Positions 33,634 to 34,246 of a stretch of DNA of 34,246 bases are shown here, in pieces (positions within the stretch are counted from its first letter, which is position 1; each line of letters starts with the position of its first letter). This DNA is from Lachnospiraceae bacterium (GTDB lineage: Bacteria > Bacillota > Clostridia > Lachnospirales > Lachnospiraceae), in the NCBI GenBank assembly GCA_021770785.1, contig JAETQH010000044.1:1-34246 (forward strand), in the 5' to 3' direction. Made by a program: the position numbers and the translations under genes. The notes beneath the pieces were generated by a model. That model was given only the letters and a program-made list of their open reading frames with translations. It was not told the DNA's origin and ran no database searches.

Positions 33634-33925
33634 TTTCAGGAATATTGTAAGGAAATGGGACTCCCTTTTTTTATGAGGAAAATGCAATTCCAATGAACGA
33701 AGTAGTCGCAGTGTTTGTGGAGTCTGAACTTCGAATTAAGAAGATTATTTTATTAGAAACATTGGGCTTGTCATATTCAGAGGGTGAATTCGATGATTCT
33801 GAAAAAGGATTTATTAACGAATATGCAAAAAAATTGGATTAACAGATGAGGATGTTGACAAACAGACGGAGGCAATAAAGGAATATCTTGCTGCTTTGAA
33901 GAAAGTTGCTGAGGCTATATCATAG
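33634..33925 (+). pseudogene. Decayed TerB-like gene fragment with two frameshifts
   Basis: Three frames join into one sensible sequence: 'FQEYCKEMGLPFF', a shift at the seven-T run 33666-33672, then 'YEENAIPMNEVVAVFVESEL', 'LLETLGLSYSEGEFDDSEKG' and 'FINEYAKKL'. A further shift at about 33834-33838 leads to 'LTDEDVDKQTEAIKEYLAAL' and 'KKVAEAIS', ending at TAG 33923. The 'GEFDDSEKGFINEYAKKLGLTDED' pattern resembles TerB-like helical domains. A 49-codon ORF from ATG 33693 is the longest open piece. The family call is tentative. Confidence 0.4.
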
Positions 33926-34094
33926 TCACATATTTTGATTTTTAGGGTGGGTTCATCGTTAATTTGTATCATTTTCTTTGTCCTAACGAAATGATATGGA
34001 CATACAACAAAAGAAATCCTAAAATAGTAGGTGCTACATTAATGAGTATTAGAAAATAAAATAATACATTTGAATTACAATGTAAACTTAAATG

Positions 34095-34123
34095 TTGACA
34101 AAAAATGTTTTCCTTCATATAAT
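34095..34123 (+). promoter_or_regulatory. Full-consensus sigma-A promoter at the right edge
   Basis: TTGACA (34095-34100), a 17-bp spacer and TATAAT (34118-34123), matching the consensus at all twelve positions. It drives a transcript of unknown content out of the window. The preceding stretch 33926-34094 is AT-rich and shows no gene. Confidence 0.85.
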
Positions 34124-34173
34124 ATGAATTCTTGAGAGTTAAAACTTCTCATGATTGCTTGTAGAAATTTTTT

Positions 34174-34213
34174 ACATGACAAGTAACCCTATTTTAGAAT
34201 AGGGCTTGCATGT
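34174..34213 (+). other. Stable hairpin in the leader RNA of the right-edge promoter
   Basis: CCCTATT-TTAG-AATAGGG (34187-34204) is extended by CAAG/CTTG and ACATG/CATGT with small bulges. It starts about 45 nt after the predicted transcription start. No T-run follows, so it is not an ordinary terminator. I recognise no known riboswitch or ncRNA family. Confidence 0.55.
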
Positions 34214-34246
34214 TGGAATATTAAAATGTATTGTATATGTAGGAAT

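Overview
The window looks like chromosomal DNA from a member of the Lachnospiraceae or a close relative (Clostridia, Bacillota). The indications are strong GGAGG-type ribosome sites, sigma-A promoters with 17-bp spacers, a Bacillus-type LexA box in front of recA, RNase Y, a SpoIIM-like gene between a nudF-like gene and xerD, and a set of BspA-like leucine-rich-repeat surface proteins of the kind common in gut Lachnospiraceae. I assign no genus or species. I saw no rRNA, tRNA, CRISPR array, transposase or prophage gene.

Layout, left to right. (1) 1-6126: two large surface-type genes, a BspA-like LRR protein cut by the left edge and a 1272-aa secreted DUF6273/InlB-like/Big_2 protein. (2) 6127-7482: a 132-bp broken palindrome, a promoter whose -10 lies inside a smaller palindrome, and an Rpn-type PD-(D/E)XK nuclease gene. 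(3) 7571-11867: deoB, prfC, trxA, a truncated YczE/DUF6198-type membrane gene, and a minus-strand DUF3783 gene. (4) 12003-14072: a second, intact BspA-like protein. (5) 14185-18007: recA with a two-promoter leader, a 25-codon leader ORF and a LexA box, then recX and rny. (6) 18132-21706: a small membrane protein, an orphan OmpR-family response regulator, a NUDIX ADP-ribose pyrophosphatase, a SpoIIM-like protein, and then xerD from its own promoter. (7) 21842-22668: a GNAT pseudogene and a pyridoxamine-phosphate-oxidase-like gene in AT-rich DNA. (8) 22776-24738: divergent shikimate-pathway genes, DAHP synthase and type I dehydroquinase, with back-to-back promoters. (9) 24777-29538: a MarR regulator with a two-gene heterodimeric ABC exporter. 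(10) 29515-32188: minus-strand dinB-like polymerase, then ldh preceded by 40-bp tandem repeats. (11) 32392-34246: a BspA-like pseudogene with a nonsense codon and a frameshift, a decayed TerB-like fragment, and a consensus promoter firing out of the right edge.

How the genes relate. The housekeeping blocks cover DNA repair and recombination (recA, recX, dinB, xerD), RNA and translation (rny, prfC), nucleoside salvage (deoB), redox and fermentation (trxA, ldh) and aromatic biosynthesis (aroF, aroD). Between them lie lower-GC accessory islands: the BspA-like genes, the GNAT/flavoprotein pair and the right end. These hold the pseudogenes apart from the YczE-like remnant. The BspA-like proteins share modules: the intact copy and the pseudogene share a C-terminal LRR block, and the intact copy and the left-edge copy share CxxC/His repeats. 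I found no convincing wholly new multi-gene system. The best leads are the recA leader ORF, the tandem repeats in front of ldh, the large palindrome at 6.2 kb, the orphan regulator with its membrane partner, and the structured leader at the right edge.
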